The notes under the pieces were generated by a model that saw nothing but the letters and a program-made list of their open reading frames with translations, was not told the DNA's origin and made no database searches. Position numbers and translations under genes: made by a program. From contig JAQVYA010000004.1 of assembly GCA_028708865.1 (NCBI GenBank), forward strand, positions 1 to 49,707: a stretch of 49,707 bases of DNA, read 5' to 3'. This document shows positions 43,081 through 49,707 of this stretch, piece by piece; within the stretch, counting starts at the first letter, position 1; every line of letters starts with the position of its first letter. The DNA is from Desulfovibrio sp. GTDB lineage: Bacteria; Desulfobacterota; Desulfovibrionia; Desulfovibrionales; Desulfovibrionaceae.

Positions 43081-43096
43081 TGGCACGCATATTGAA
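43081..43096 (+). promoter_or_regulatory. Candidate sigma-54 promoter of the DmsA-like operon
   Basis: TGGCAC-N5-TTGAA, matching the -24/-12 consensus except A for the final -12 C. It lies 75 bases upstream of the ATG of the catalytic subunit. Confidence 0.6.
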
Positions 43097-43170
43097 ATCT
43101 CCCTGATGCAGAAACCATTGATTGCATCGGGCAATTGAGTCTTTCACATCAACAGTCAAGAGAGTTGATC

Positions 43171-45591
43171 ATGCAAGAACAGATTTCGAACGACCGCCAT
43201 GCTCCCGGCGGCGTCAAGCGCCGCAGCGTCCTCAAGTGGGGAAGCGCCCTGCTTGGAGCCACAGCGGTTTCCGGTACTGGCGTGTTTTACGGGCTCAAAG
43301 CTGCCAACGGCACCCCGGACAAAAACGAAAAGGTGGTCTGGGCCACCTGCAACGTAAACTGTGGCAGCCGCTGCCCGCTCCGTGTGCATGTTCGCGAAGG
43401 GCAGGTGGTGCGTATCGAAACGGATAATACCGGAGACGAGCGATTTGGTACGCATGAAATCCGTGCCTGCCTTCGCGGACGCTCCATGCGCCGCTGGACC
43501 TATTCTCCGCAACGGCTCAAGTACCCCATGAAGCGCGTGGGCAAACGTGGCGAGGGAAAATTCGAGCGCATCTCCTGGGACGAAGCCCTGGATATGGTTT
43601 CCTCGGAACTTCGCCGTATTATTGATACCTACGGCAACGAAGCCGTTTTTGTGCATTACGCCTCCGGCGTCCTGGGCGGCACAGTCTCCCGGCGTGAAGT
43701 CGCCTACCGACTGTTCAACATTCTGGGTGGAAGCCTCCGGTACTACGGAACCTACTCCACAGCCCAGATATCCGCAGCCCTGCCCTACACCTACGGCAAG
43801 CGTAACGGAAACCACATTTCCGATATCGCCAACAGCCGGCTGGTGGTCTTCTTCGGCAACAACCCTGCCGGGACACGCATGAGTGGAGGCGGCAGTGTTT
43901 ACGACCTGCGCCAGGCAAGAGAACAAAGCGGTGTGCGCACCATCGTGGTGGATCCCCGCTTTACGGACACGGCAGCCACCTTTGCGGATGAGTGGGTTCC
44001 CATTCGTCCCGGCACGGATGCGGCCCTGGTTGCGGGGCTTGCTCATGTAATCATCTCTGAAGGCATGGCTGACGAAGAATTTCTTAAAAAGTACTGCCTA
44101 GGGTACGACCAGTCCACCATGCCCGAGGGCGTCCCGGCTGGAAACTCCTATAAGGATTACATCCTGGGAACGGGTCCTGACCAGACCCCGAAAACTCCGG
44201 AGTGGGCGGCCAATATCACCGGTATTCCCGCTGAACGCATTCGGGGTCTTGGCCGGGAAATCGGGGCGACCAAGCCATGCTTTATCTGCCAGGGCTGGGG
44301 ACCTCAGCGCCACGCCTGCGGTGAGCAAACAGCCCGTGCGGTCTGCATGCTTTCCATCCTCACCGGCAACGTGGGAATCCAGGGTGGCAACACCGGTGAC
44401 AGAGAAGGAAACTTCGCCGTTCCCTTCCCGAGGGTTCCCATGGGAGAAAACGCCGTCAAGACCTCCATCCCCATTTTCAGATGGACCCAGGCCATTGACG
44501 ATCCCACCAGCATGACGGATCTGACCGATGGCATCAAAAACAAGAAACAGCTTGAAGTGCCCATCAAGTTCCTTTGGAACTATGCGGGCAACGCCATCAT
44601 CAACCAGCATTCGGATTGCCATGAGACCACCCGAATCCTCCAGGATGAGTCAAAGTGTGAAATGATCGTGGTGCTGGAAAACTACATGACCCCCAGCGCC
44701 AAGTTCGCAGATGTACTTCTGCCTTGCTGCACATCGTTGGAGGAAGAAGACCTTATTCCTCAGGGTTATGCCGTGGAAATGGGCTCCCTGGTGGTCTCGG
44801 AGAAAGCGGCCGAACCGTTTTATGAAAGTCGGTCCCTTTTTGACATCGTTAATGGAATGGCCCAACGCCTCAATGTGCAACAAGAATTCTCCCTGGGCAT
44901 GGACCGCGCACAATGGCTGGAATACATGTACCAAAAATTCCGGGCAATCAAACCCGAATTGCCGCCCAGCTTTAAGGATGCGCAAAAGACTGGTGTTTTC
45001 AAGTGGAAGCGTCCGGACAAGCCCTATGTGGCCTTTGAGGATTTCCGCAAAAATCCTGAAGCCCACCCCCTGAACACGCCATCCGGAAAGATTGAAATCT
45101 TCTCAGAACGTCTCTGGAATATCAGCAAGGATTGGAAGTTGCCCAAGGGCGATACGATCACGGCGCTGCCCGAGTACCATCCCACCTGGGAAGGAGCCGA
45201 GGACGCTGCGAGCAACTCCAAATATCCCCTGCAAATCATCGGACACCATTACAAACAGCGTACCCACTCCAGCTACGGTAACGTGGACTGGTTGCAACAG
45301 GTGGCCCCTCAGGAAGCCTGGATGAATACCCTGGACGCCGAAGAACGCGGCATTCAGCACGGCGACATGGTGCGGGTCTTCAACGACCGGGGAGAAACAC
45401 ACGTCAAGGTGAAGGTCACCGAGCGCATCATGCCGGGCGTCATGACCCTGCCCCAGGGGGCTTGGTACACTCCGGACAAAAACGGCGTGGATCAAAACGG
45501 ATGCATCAACGTGCTCACCTCGCATCACCCCTCGCCGCTGGCCAAGGGCAACCCTCAGCACACCAACCTGGTTCAAGTCACCAAGCTGTAA
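43171..45591 (+). CDS. dmsA: DMSO-reductase-family molybdoenzyme, catalytic subunit
   Basis: 806 residues. Tat signal KRRSVLKWGSALLGA at about 16-30, so exported folded. The FeS cluster has C60-x3-C64-x3-C68 and C100. GNNPAGTRMSGGGS and the surrounding residues match DmsA-type enzymes. The Mo ligand is probably S196 in YGTYSTAQ. The C-terminal cofactor-binding part ends PSPLAKGNPQHTNLVQV. ATG 43171 follows agagagttgatc. The substrate is not certain: dimethyl sulfoxide, other S- or N-oxides, or selenate-like oxyanions are possible. It starts the operon catalytic-FeS-anchor-chaperone-polyferredoxin. Confidence 0.85.
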   Translation: MQEQISNDRHAPGGVKRRSVLKWGSALLGATAVSGTGVFYGLKAANGTPDKNEKVVWATCNVNCGSRCPLRVHVREGQVVRIETDNTGDERFGTHEIRACLRGRSMRRWTYSPQRLKYPMKRVGKRGEGKFERISWDEALDMVSSELRRIIDTYGNEAVFVHYASGVLGGTVSRREVAYRLFNILGGSLRYYGTYSTAQISAALPYTYGKRNGNHISDIANSRLVVFFGNNPAGTRMSGGGSVYDLRQAREQSGVRTIVVDPRFTDTAATFADEWVPIRPGTDAALVAGLAHVIISEGMADEEFLKKYCLGYDQSTMPEGVPAGNSYKDYILGTGPDQTPKTPEWAANITGIPAERIRGLGREIGATKPCFICQGWGPQRHACGEQTARAVCMLSILTGNVGIQGGNTGDREGNFAVPFPRVPMGENAVKTSIPIFRWTQAIDDPTSMTDLTDGIKNKKQLEVPIKFLWNYAGNAIINQHSDCHETTRILQDESKCEMIVVLENYMTPSAKFADVLLPCCTSLEEEDLIPQGYAVEMGSLVVSEKAAEPFYESRSLFDIVNGMAQRLNVQQEFSLGMDRAQWLEYMYQKFRAIKPELPPSFKDAQKTGVFKWKRPDKPYVAFEDFRKNPEAHPLNTPSGKIEIFSERLWNISKDWKLPKGDTITALPEYHPTWEGAEDAASNSKYPLQIIGHHYKQRTHSSYGNVDWLQQVAPQEAWMNTLDAEERGIQHGDMVRVFNDRGETHVKVKVTERIMPGVMTLPQGAWYTPDKNGVDQNGCINVLTSHHPSPLAKGNPQHTNLVQVTKL

Positions 45592-45606
45592 AGGAGTCTT
45601 TCAATC

Positions 45607-46227
45607 ATGCTGAAAAGACCTGCTTTTTATATTGATATAACCGCATGCACAGGCTGCAAGACCTGCATGATTGCCTGCATCGACAAGCATGACCTGCCCA
45701 AAGGCGTGCTCTACCGACGGGTGACCGAATACACAGGCGGCGGCTGGGTAAAACGCGGAGACGGCACTTATGAACAGAACGTCTTTGCCTATTATCTGTC
45801 CATGTCCTGCAACCATTGTGAAAACCCCATCTGCGTGCGCTCCTGCCCCACCACGGCCATGCACAAAGATGAAAATGGCATCGTCAGCGTAGACCACGAT
45901 AAATGCGTGGGTTGCCGGTATTGCGAATGGGGCTGTCCTTATTCGGCCCCGCAGTACAATGCCGAGCTGGGCAAGATGACCAAGTGCGACTTTTGTCGGG
46001 ACTACCTGGAACAGGGCAAAGACCCCGCATGTGTATCGGCCTGTCCTACCCGGGCACTGAAATACGGTGAGTATGAAGAGCTGGCTGCCAAGTACGGCAA
46101 GGCCCAGGTGGTGGCCCCCATGCCTGATCCGGCCATTACGCAGCCTAACCTGCTGTTCAAACCGGGCCGCACTGCCCAGCCCTACAACTCCAGAAACGGC
46201 AAAATCAGCAACCCGGAGGAGGTGTAA
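45607..46227 (+). CDS. dmsB: DmsB-type four-cluster iron-sulfur subunit
   Basis: 206 residues with four [4Fe-4S] cysteine sets: CTGCKTCMIAC, CNHCENPICVRSC, CVGCRYCEWGC, and CDFC...CVSAC, sixteen ligands in all. Typical of DmsB/PhsB/NrfC. Carries electrons between the membrane anchor and the catalytic subunit. It has no signal peptide of its own and probably travels with the Tat-exported partner. Starts 15 bases after the catalytic gene. Confidence 0.92.
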   Translation: MLKRPAFYIDITACTGCKTCMIACIDKHDLPKGVLYRRVTEYTGGGWVKRGDGTYEQNVFAYYLSMSCNHCENPICVRSCPTTAMHKDENGIVSVDHDKCVGCRYCEWGCPYSAPQYNAELGKMTKCDFCRDYLEQGKDPACVSACPTRALKYGEYEELAAKYGKAQVVAPMPDPAITQPNLLFKPGRTAQPYNSRNGKISNPEEV

Positions 46228-46231
46228 CGTA

Positions 46232-47107
46232 ATGTTTACCAGTGATTGGAGCCTTGTTTTGTTCACCATCCTCATGCAGACCGCTGTGGGGATGCTGGTA
46301 ATCTCCGAGGTTGCGCGTTTTGTTGCGCCGCAGGGTGCCCCGCGGAAACTGGCATGGCAGGCCCCGGTGGCCTGCGGCATTTCCGCCCTGGGACTGTTGG
46401 CCTCTCTGAGCCATTTGGGCACGCCTACCCACAGCTTCTTCACCATCTTCAACGTTGGAAGCTCCTGGCTGAGTCGGGAAATTCTGGCTGTGGGTGGATT
46501 CTTCGGCGCCACCTTGCTGTTGGTCCTGCTGCGTCGTAAAAATCCGGCCAACCATTTCTGGGCACTGTCCGGCGCGGCCATGTTCATCGGCCTTGTGGCC
46601 GTGTTCATCATGTCCAAAGTCTATATGCTGGAAACCATCCCTGTCTGGGACACCAGCGGAACCGCGCTGAGCTTTTACGGTACCATGCTCCTGGCCGGAG
46701 CTGTGGCCGGCGGCCTGCTGCTTCGCTTCCAGACTGTTTCCGGTCCGCAAGCAGCCAAGCCCGCCGTCCCCGACGGTAAAATCCTGGCCGTCTTTTGCGG
46801 GGCTGCCGTCCTTGGCTTAGCCTTCAAGTTCATTGGAATTCCGTTGGACATGGCAGCCATGGGTATTGCCGACAGCTACGGCACCAGCGGCCTGGACATT
46901 GTGGCCGTCAGCGGTCTCGGGCTGCTTGTATTGCGCTTTGCACTGATCTTTGCCGGTGCTGCGCTCTTTGCCTGGGGCTTGTTTAAGACGATTCACTCCA
47001 TGGAAATCGGTTCTGCCGCCACCATTGGAAGTTTTGCCCTGGTCATGGCTGGGGAAATTCTTGGTCGGCTCATGTTCTACGAAGCCTACCTCCGTACCGG
47101 ACTGTAA
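46232..47107 (+). CDS. dmsC: DmsC-type membrane anchor
   Basis: 291 residues, about eight membrane helices: SLVLFTILMQTAVGMLVIS, WQAPVACGISALGLLASLSHLG, then PTHSFFTIFNVGSSWLSREI, the conserved DmsC/PsrC-like menaquinol-site region. Oxidises menaquinol and passes electrons to the FeS subunit. ATG 46232 follows ggaggagg. It starts 4 bases after the FeS subunit stop. Confidence 0.88.
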   Translation: MFTSDWSLVLFTILMQTAVGMLVISEVARFVAPQGAPRKLAWQAPVACGISALGLLASLSHLGTPTHSFFTIFNVGSSWLSREILAVGGFFGATLLLVLLRRKNPANHFWALSGAAMFIGLVAVFIMSKVYMLETIPVWDTSGTALSFYGTMLLAGAVAGGLLLRFQTVSGPQAAKPAVPDGKILAVFCGAAVLGLAFKFIGIPLDMAAMGIADSYGTSGLDIVAVSGLGLLVLRFALIFAGAALFAWGLFKTIHSMEIGSAATIGSFALVMAGEILGRLMFYEAYLRTGL

Positions 47108-47129
47108 GCCTCCTTCATCCACACCCCAC

Positions 47130-47155
47130 GAGCCGGGGCGGCAACGCCCCGGCTC
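47130..47155 (+). repeat. 11-bp stem-loop between anchor and chaperone genes
   Basis: GAGCCGGGGCG / CGCCCCGGCTC with loop GCAA. It lacks a T run. It may lower expression of the downstream chaperone and polyferredoxin genes or protect the upstream mRNA. Confidence 0.75.
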
Positions 47156-47177
47156 ACCCCACACAGGAACCATCATT

Positions 47178-47828
47178 ATGAATCAAGATACGCTTCAGGC
47201 ATACTCACTGGCTTGCGGCTTCTTTGCCCAGATTCTTCAAAAAGAACCGGATGCCGCCCTGCTTGGTGCCATCCATGAAAAAGAACTGTTGGAAGAGTGG
47301 CCTCTGCCGGTCAGCACCGAACAAGGCCGGGCTGGACTGCAACAGATGCAACGTTTCGCTAAAAGATATGACGACCAGAGCCTGGAACAGGTCCAGCGGG
47401 AATACACGGAACTCTTCATCGGCCCCGCCGACCCACTCCCGCAATGGGAGTCCATGTGCACCACCGAGGACCGGCTGCTTTTCGGCGAAGCCACCCTGGC
47501 CGTGCGAGAAGCATATGCCGAATTTGGTATATCCAGCCCCAACAACGCCCATGAGCCAGATGACCACATCGGGTACGAACTTGCCTTTGTGGGCAACCTC
47601 CTGCAACGGGCCGCCCAGCTCCTGAAAGCCGGACAAGACACCCAGCAAACCGGGCAACTTCTCGTAGGCACACAGGATTTTCTGGAAACCCACCTTCTGG
47701 TCTGGTGCGACGAATTCTTTGCCGCCTTGCTGAACAGGGCTCAAACCGATTTATACTGCGGCGCGGCCAGACTTTGTCCGGACATGCTTCAAAGCTTGCA
47801 CCAGGAACTCAGCCGAGTCATAAAATAA
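47178..47828 (+). CDS. TorD/DmsD-type molybdoenzyme chaperone
   Basis: 216 residues, all helical. Motifs EYTELFIGPADPLPQWESM and EPDDHIGYELAFVGNLLQ match the TorD/DmsD/NarJ family (Y/F..LF.GP and E.DH...EL.F). Binds the Tat signal of the catalytic subunit and keeps it competent for cofactor loading. ATG 47178 follows caggaacc. It is the fourth gene of the operon. Confidence 0.88.
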   Translation: MNQDTLQAYSLACGFFAQILQKEPDAALLGAIHEKELLEEWPLPVSTEQGRAGLQQMQRFAKRYDDQSLEQVQREYTELFIGPADPLPQWESMCTTEDRLLFGEATLAVREAYAEFGISSPNNAHEPDDHIGYELAFVGNLLQRAAQLLKAGQDTQQTGQLLVGTQDFLETHLLVWCDEFFAALLNRAQTDLYCGAARLCPDMLQSLHQELSRVIK

Positions 47829-47838
47829 CGGACCAGTC

Positions 47839-48873
47839 ATGCCAAGGCTTCCGGAATTCGATCCAACGTTTTGCTGCAACCGATTGGGAGCTCCATGTTC
47901 CCATTGCGCGGAAGCCTGTCCTGTTACGGCGTTGGAACTCACCCCACTGCCCCGAATCAATCCGGACCGTTGTCTGGGGTGCGGTGCCTGCGCCGCGGCT
48001 TGCCCTTCCGGAGCATTAAGTACCCGGTACGGCCTGACCTTGCTTCACAATGTCGCAAGCTTAAATAAAAAAGACATCACTGCCTGCTGTGCTGCCATTT
48101 CCCGCCACCAGGCAGCTCCCGGACCGTCTGAAATTTTGGAAATCGGCTCCTGCCTTTCCTGCCTTGGTCCCGATATCCTGATCAACCTCGCTTCACTTGG
48201 TGTAGAGCGGCTCAAGCTGCTTCACGGCAACTGTACGAGTTGCCCGCAAGGTGACGGAGCGCGCCAGATTCACCAGGTCCAAAAAATTACGGCCGCATTG
48301 CTTGAAAATGCGCAGTCAGAAATTTTCATTTCACAGGTCGCGTTGAAGCAAAAAGCAACACACTCCGGCGTATCCCGACGTGGTTTTTTAGGGTTACTCG
48401 CTTCGTCACGTCGCCCACGCACTCAGAACCTTACCAACGGCAAAAAAAACTCCTTCGATCACAACAGCAGAGCTCGCCTGCACTTTGGCCTGCGGGCCGT
48501 TCACGCTCAAGGTAGCGCACCTGTTCCGCTGCCCTCCGGAGACTTGACCATTGCGGGACCGTGCACGGCTTGCGGCGCTTGCGCCAACAGCTGCGCCACT
48601 AGCGCGTTGCAATTTGAAATCAAAGACAATGAATTTCGTCTGTCTTTTTTGCCTTGGCGTTGCATTGGCTGCGGTCATTGCACCCGGGCCTGCCGCGCTG
48701 GCAGTTTGAATTTATTTCCAGGCAGCGTGGATAGCCTTTGCCGCGCTGAACCACGTCTTCTGTTCACGGGCAAAGTGCAAAAGTGTGTGCGTTGCCAAAG
48801 CCCGACAACCCAGCTGGTACAGGGCCGGTATTGTGAAGTTTGTGCCAAACGCCTTGGACTGCTGACCGGTTAA
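47839..48873 (+). CDS. Polyferredoxin with internal twin-arginine motif
   Basis: 344 residues. N-terminal part: CSHCAEACPVTAL, then CLGCGACAAACPSGAL, two [4Fe-4S] sites. The middle has CLSCLGPD and NCTSCPQG, cysteine sets of unknown use. Then SRRGFLGLLASSRR (near 180) looks like a Tat motif, but in mid-chain. The C-terminal part: CTACGACANSCATSAL, CIGCGHCTRACRAGSL, and CVRCQ...CEVCAKR, a possible zinc ribbon. It is a soluble electron-transfer candidate of the molybdoenzyme operon. It starts 10 bases after the chaperone. The internal RR motif may be a relic of a fusion. Confidence 0.82.
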   Translation: MPRLPEFDPTFCCNRLGAPCSHCAEACPVTALELTPLPRINPDRCLGCGACAAACPSGALSTRYGLTLLHNVASLNKKDITACCAAISRHQAAPGPSEILEIGSCLSCLGPDILINLASLGVERLKLLHGNCTSCPQGDGARQIHQVQKITAALLENAQSEIFISQVALKQKATHSGVSRRGFLGLLASSRRPRTQNLTNGKKNSFDHNSRARLHFGLRAVHAQGSAPVPLPSGDLTIAGPCTACGACANSCATSALQFEIKDNEFRLSFLPWRCIGCGHCTRACRAGSLNLFPGSVDSLCRAEPRLLFTGKVQKCVRCQSPTTQLVQGRYCEVCAKRLGLLTG

Positions 48874-48983
48874 TTGCTTTTTGCTGAACGCAAAAAACAC
48901 TCCAGACATTTCCTTTGTCGCCAGCTTCGCTGATCTTCGATATTTACTGTATTTTTTGTAAAAATAGTATATCCCGCCAGATC

Positions 48984-49005
48984 TAGAGAAAGTCTCTACT
49001 TTTTC
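48984..49005 (+). terminator. Weak candidate terminator of the molybdoenzyme operon
   Basis: TAGAGA (48984-48989), loop aag, TCTCTA (48993-48998), then ctttttcc. Short stem, low stability. Confidence 0.4.
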
Positions 49006-49069
49006 CAGCAAAACGAATATTTCTTTCATCTTGTTGTTTTTTTAGGATAAGAAAACTGGCTCTCGAATT

Positions 49070-49457
49070 CGGCCTTGTGGTTGACTTTTGGCCGGGACTA
49101 TCCATCCAGACGTCAATAGGCGCTGCGGAGTGAAGGTGCTCGAATAGTGATGTAGAACCGTGTTATCCCAATTGAAGCAGGCTCCGTTCGCCCCACTTAA
49201 AACCCTGGGATGAACGCACAGTTGGCGCGAGTTTCGTTTTGCGCGAAGCAACGGGATCACCGAAAGATTTCACCGGAAAATGAAATTGATCCAACGACGC
49301 GCTTACGGCTTCAGAAATTTTGAAAACTACCGCTTACGCGTCAAGGCGCTGTGCGGGCAAGTGGACATGCTCGGAACAGTTCGCTTTCGTGACTGCCCCT
49401 GTTTTTGGTGTAGCCCCGAAAAAAGACACTTCCCATAAATCCGGCCTTGCGGTTGAC
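49070..49457. repeat. Two near-identical 16-base direct repeats around a transposase relic
   Basis: cggccttgtggttgac (49070-49085) and cggccttgcggttgac (49442-49457), 15 of 16 bases equal. Both are followed later by ataggcgct. They flank the ISL3-like fragment; whether they are element ends is unknown. Confidence 0.45.
49151..49357 (+). pseudogene. Fragment of ISL3-family transposase, C-terminal end
   Basis: The plus frame reads LSQLKQAPFAPLKTLG, then a TGA at 49211, then THSWRERFRFARSNGITE and MKLIQRRAYGFRNFENYR, ending LRVKALCG. This is the typical C-terminus of ISL3-type transposases. Only the last 69 codons are seen, with one internal stop, and no intact N-terminal part or terminal inverted repeats. 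It is a dead relic. Confidence 0.82.
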
Positions 49458-49595
49458 GCTGGTTTCCTTTTGGGCATCAGCGGAGTTATCAACCCTATTC
49501 AGGCGGCATAGGCGCTATTGCAGGACAAAAAGGCTTGATGCATGAGGATGCTTCTCCGTCACAACGGCAGTCTCATCCGAAGTATTATCTTAAAA

Positions 49596-49632
49596 ACGAA
49601 AAAGGGTCGCAGCCTTTCCGCTGCGACCCTTT
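49596..49632 (-). terminator. Terminator downstream of tRNA-Leu
   Basis: AAAGGGTCGCAG (49601-49612) pairs with CTGCGACCCTTT (49621-49632), an 8-base loop, and the minus strand continues into T-rich sequence (ccctttttcg). Confidence 0.85.
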
Positions 49633-49643
49633 GATCTCAAATG

Positions 49644-49707
49644 TGGTGCCGAGGGGGGGACTCGAACCCCCACGACCTTTCGGCCACTACCCCCTCAAGA
49701 TAGCGTG
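49644..49707 (-). tRNA. tRNA-Leu(GAG), 5' end cut by the window edge
   Basis: The minus strand gives CACGCTATCTTGAGG..., a long variable arm, GGGGG-TTCGAGT-CCCCC for the T arm, and the acceptor end CTCGGCA then an encoded CCA. The anticodon stem CTATC/GGTAG encloses TTGAGGG, giving anticodon GAG (plus bases 49694-49696). The D arm and 5' acceptor half lie beyond 49707. Confidence 0.9.

Larger units (their letters stand above)
48874..49643. other. Intergenic region before tRNA-Leu
   Basis: 770 bases. Next to the polyferredoxin stop is TTTTTGC-N5-GCAAAAA (48878-48896), then an AT-rich stretch and a candidate terminator at 48984. A decayed ISL3-type transposase fragment (49151-49357) lies between two copies of cggccttgYggttgac. 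The tRNA terminator follows at 49601. No intact gene seen. Confidence 0.65.

Noticed and set aside
1-49707. CRISPR arrays, rRNA genes, prophage modules, toxin-antitoxin pairs
   Set aside because: Looked for and not seen. The 18-bp-phased repeats at 33,400 number only three and are promoter elements, not a CRISPR.

Overview
The window looks like a piece of chromosome from a sulfate-reducing deltaproteobacterium of the Desulfovibrionales type. That placement is inferred from gene content: a periplasmic, signal-peptide-bearing CbiK cobaltochelatase joined to a BtuCDF-like importer and CbiL; a siroheme-synthase/CcsA-like/HemA block; an LL-diaminopimelate aminotransferase; and many hybrid regulators with molybdoenzymes. 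No rRNA or complete phylogenetic marker is present, so the genus is not determined.

Left part (1-24,600) is mostly housekeeping. It runs from the end of secF through adk, tilS, hemA with its cytochrome-assembly and siroheme partners, and two glycosyltransferases. Then comes a long leftward run: HIT protein, lapA-like, lapB-like, mutS, lipoprotein, lysA, rsmE and rarA. A second leftward group, xerD with a DHH/CBS/nucleotidyltransferase fusion and a LOG-like protein, lies just upstream. Rightward follow dapL, folK, a YHS-type membrane protein and a small transaldolase. A gene-poor, more AT-rich stretch of 1.1 kb with a long imperfect hairpin separates this from the rest.

Middle part (25,700-33,300) holds an exported TPR protein, then a cobalamin riboswitch controlling cbiK, permease, ATPase, binding protein and cbiL. 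This is a cobalt-corrinoid operon. A bactofilin gene faces it.

Right part (33,300-48,900) is accessory respiratory and transport DNA. A TetR regulator, with three operator-like repeats spaced exactly 18 bp apart, leads a DctP-DctQ-DctM TRAP transporter. Next comes a gene set built around one unusual 1,281-residue protein. It is a membrane-anchored sensor (SBP_bac_3 and GAF), histidine kinase and receiver, fused to a half receiver plus a sigma-54 AAA+ activator and HTH. The gene lies behind an FmdE/MoeA-like chimera and before a DMSO-reductase-family operon (Tat-exported catalytic subunit, FeS subunit, membrane anchor, chaperone, polyferredoxin). Both flanking units have a candidate -24/-12 promoter, each with a 17-bp inverted repeat (TTCCG-N7-cGGAA type) 70 or 80 bp upstream. 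The simplest model is a one-protein sensory circuit switching on a molybdoenzyme and its cofactor-handling partner.

The right end carries a decayed ISL3-type transposase fragment and a tRNA-Leu(GAG) cut by the window edge.
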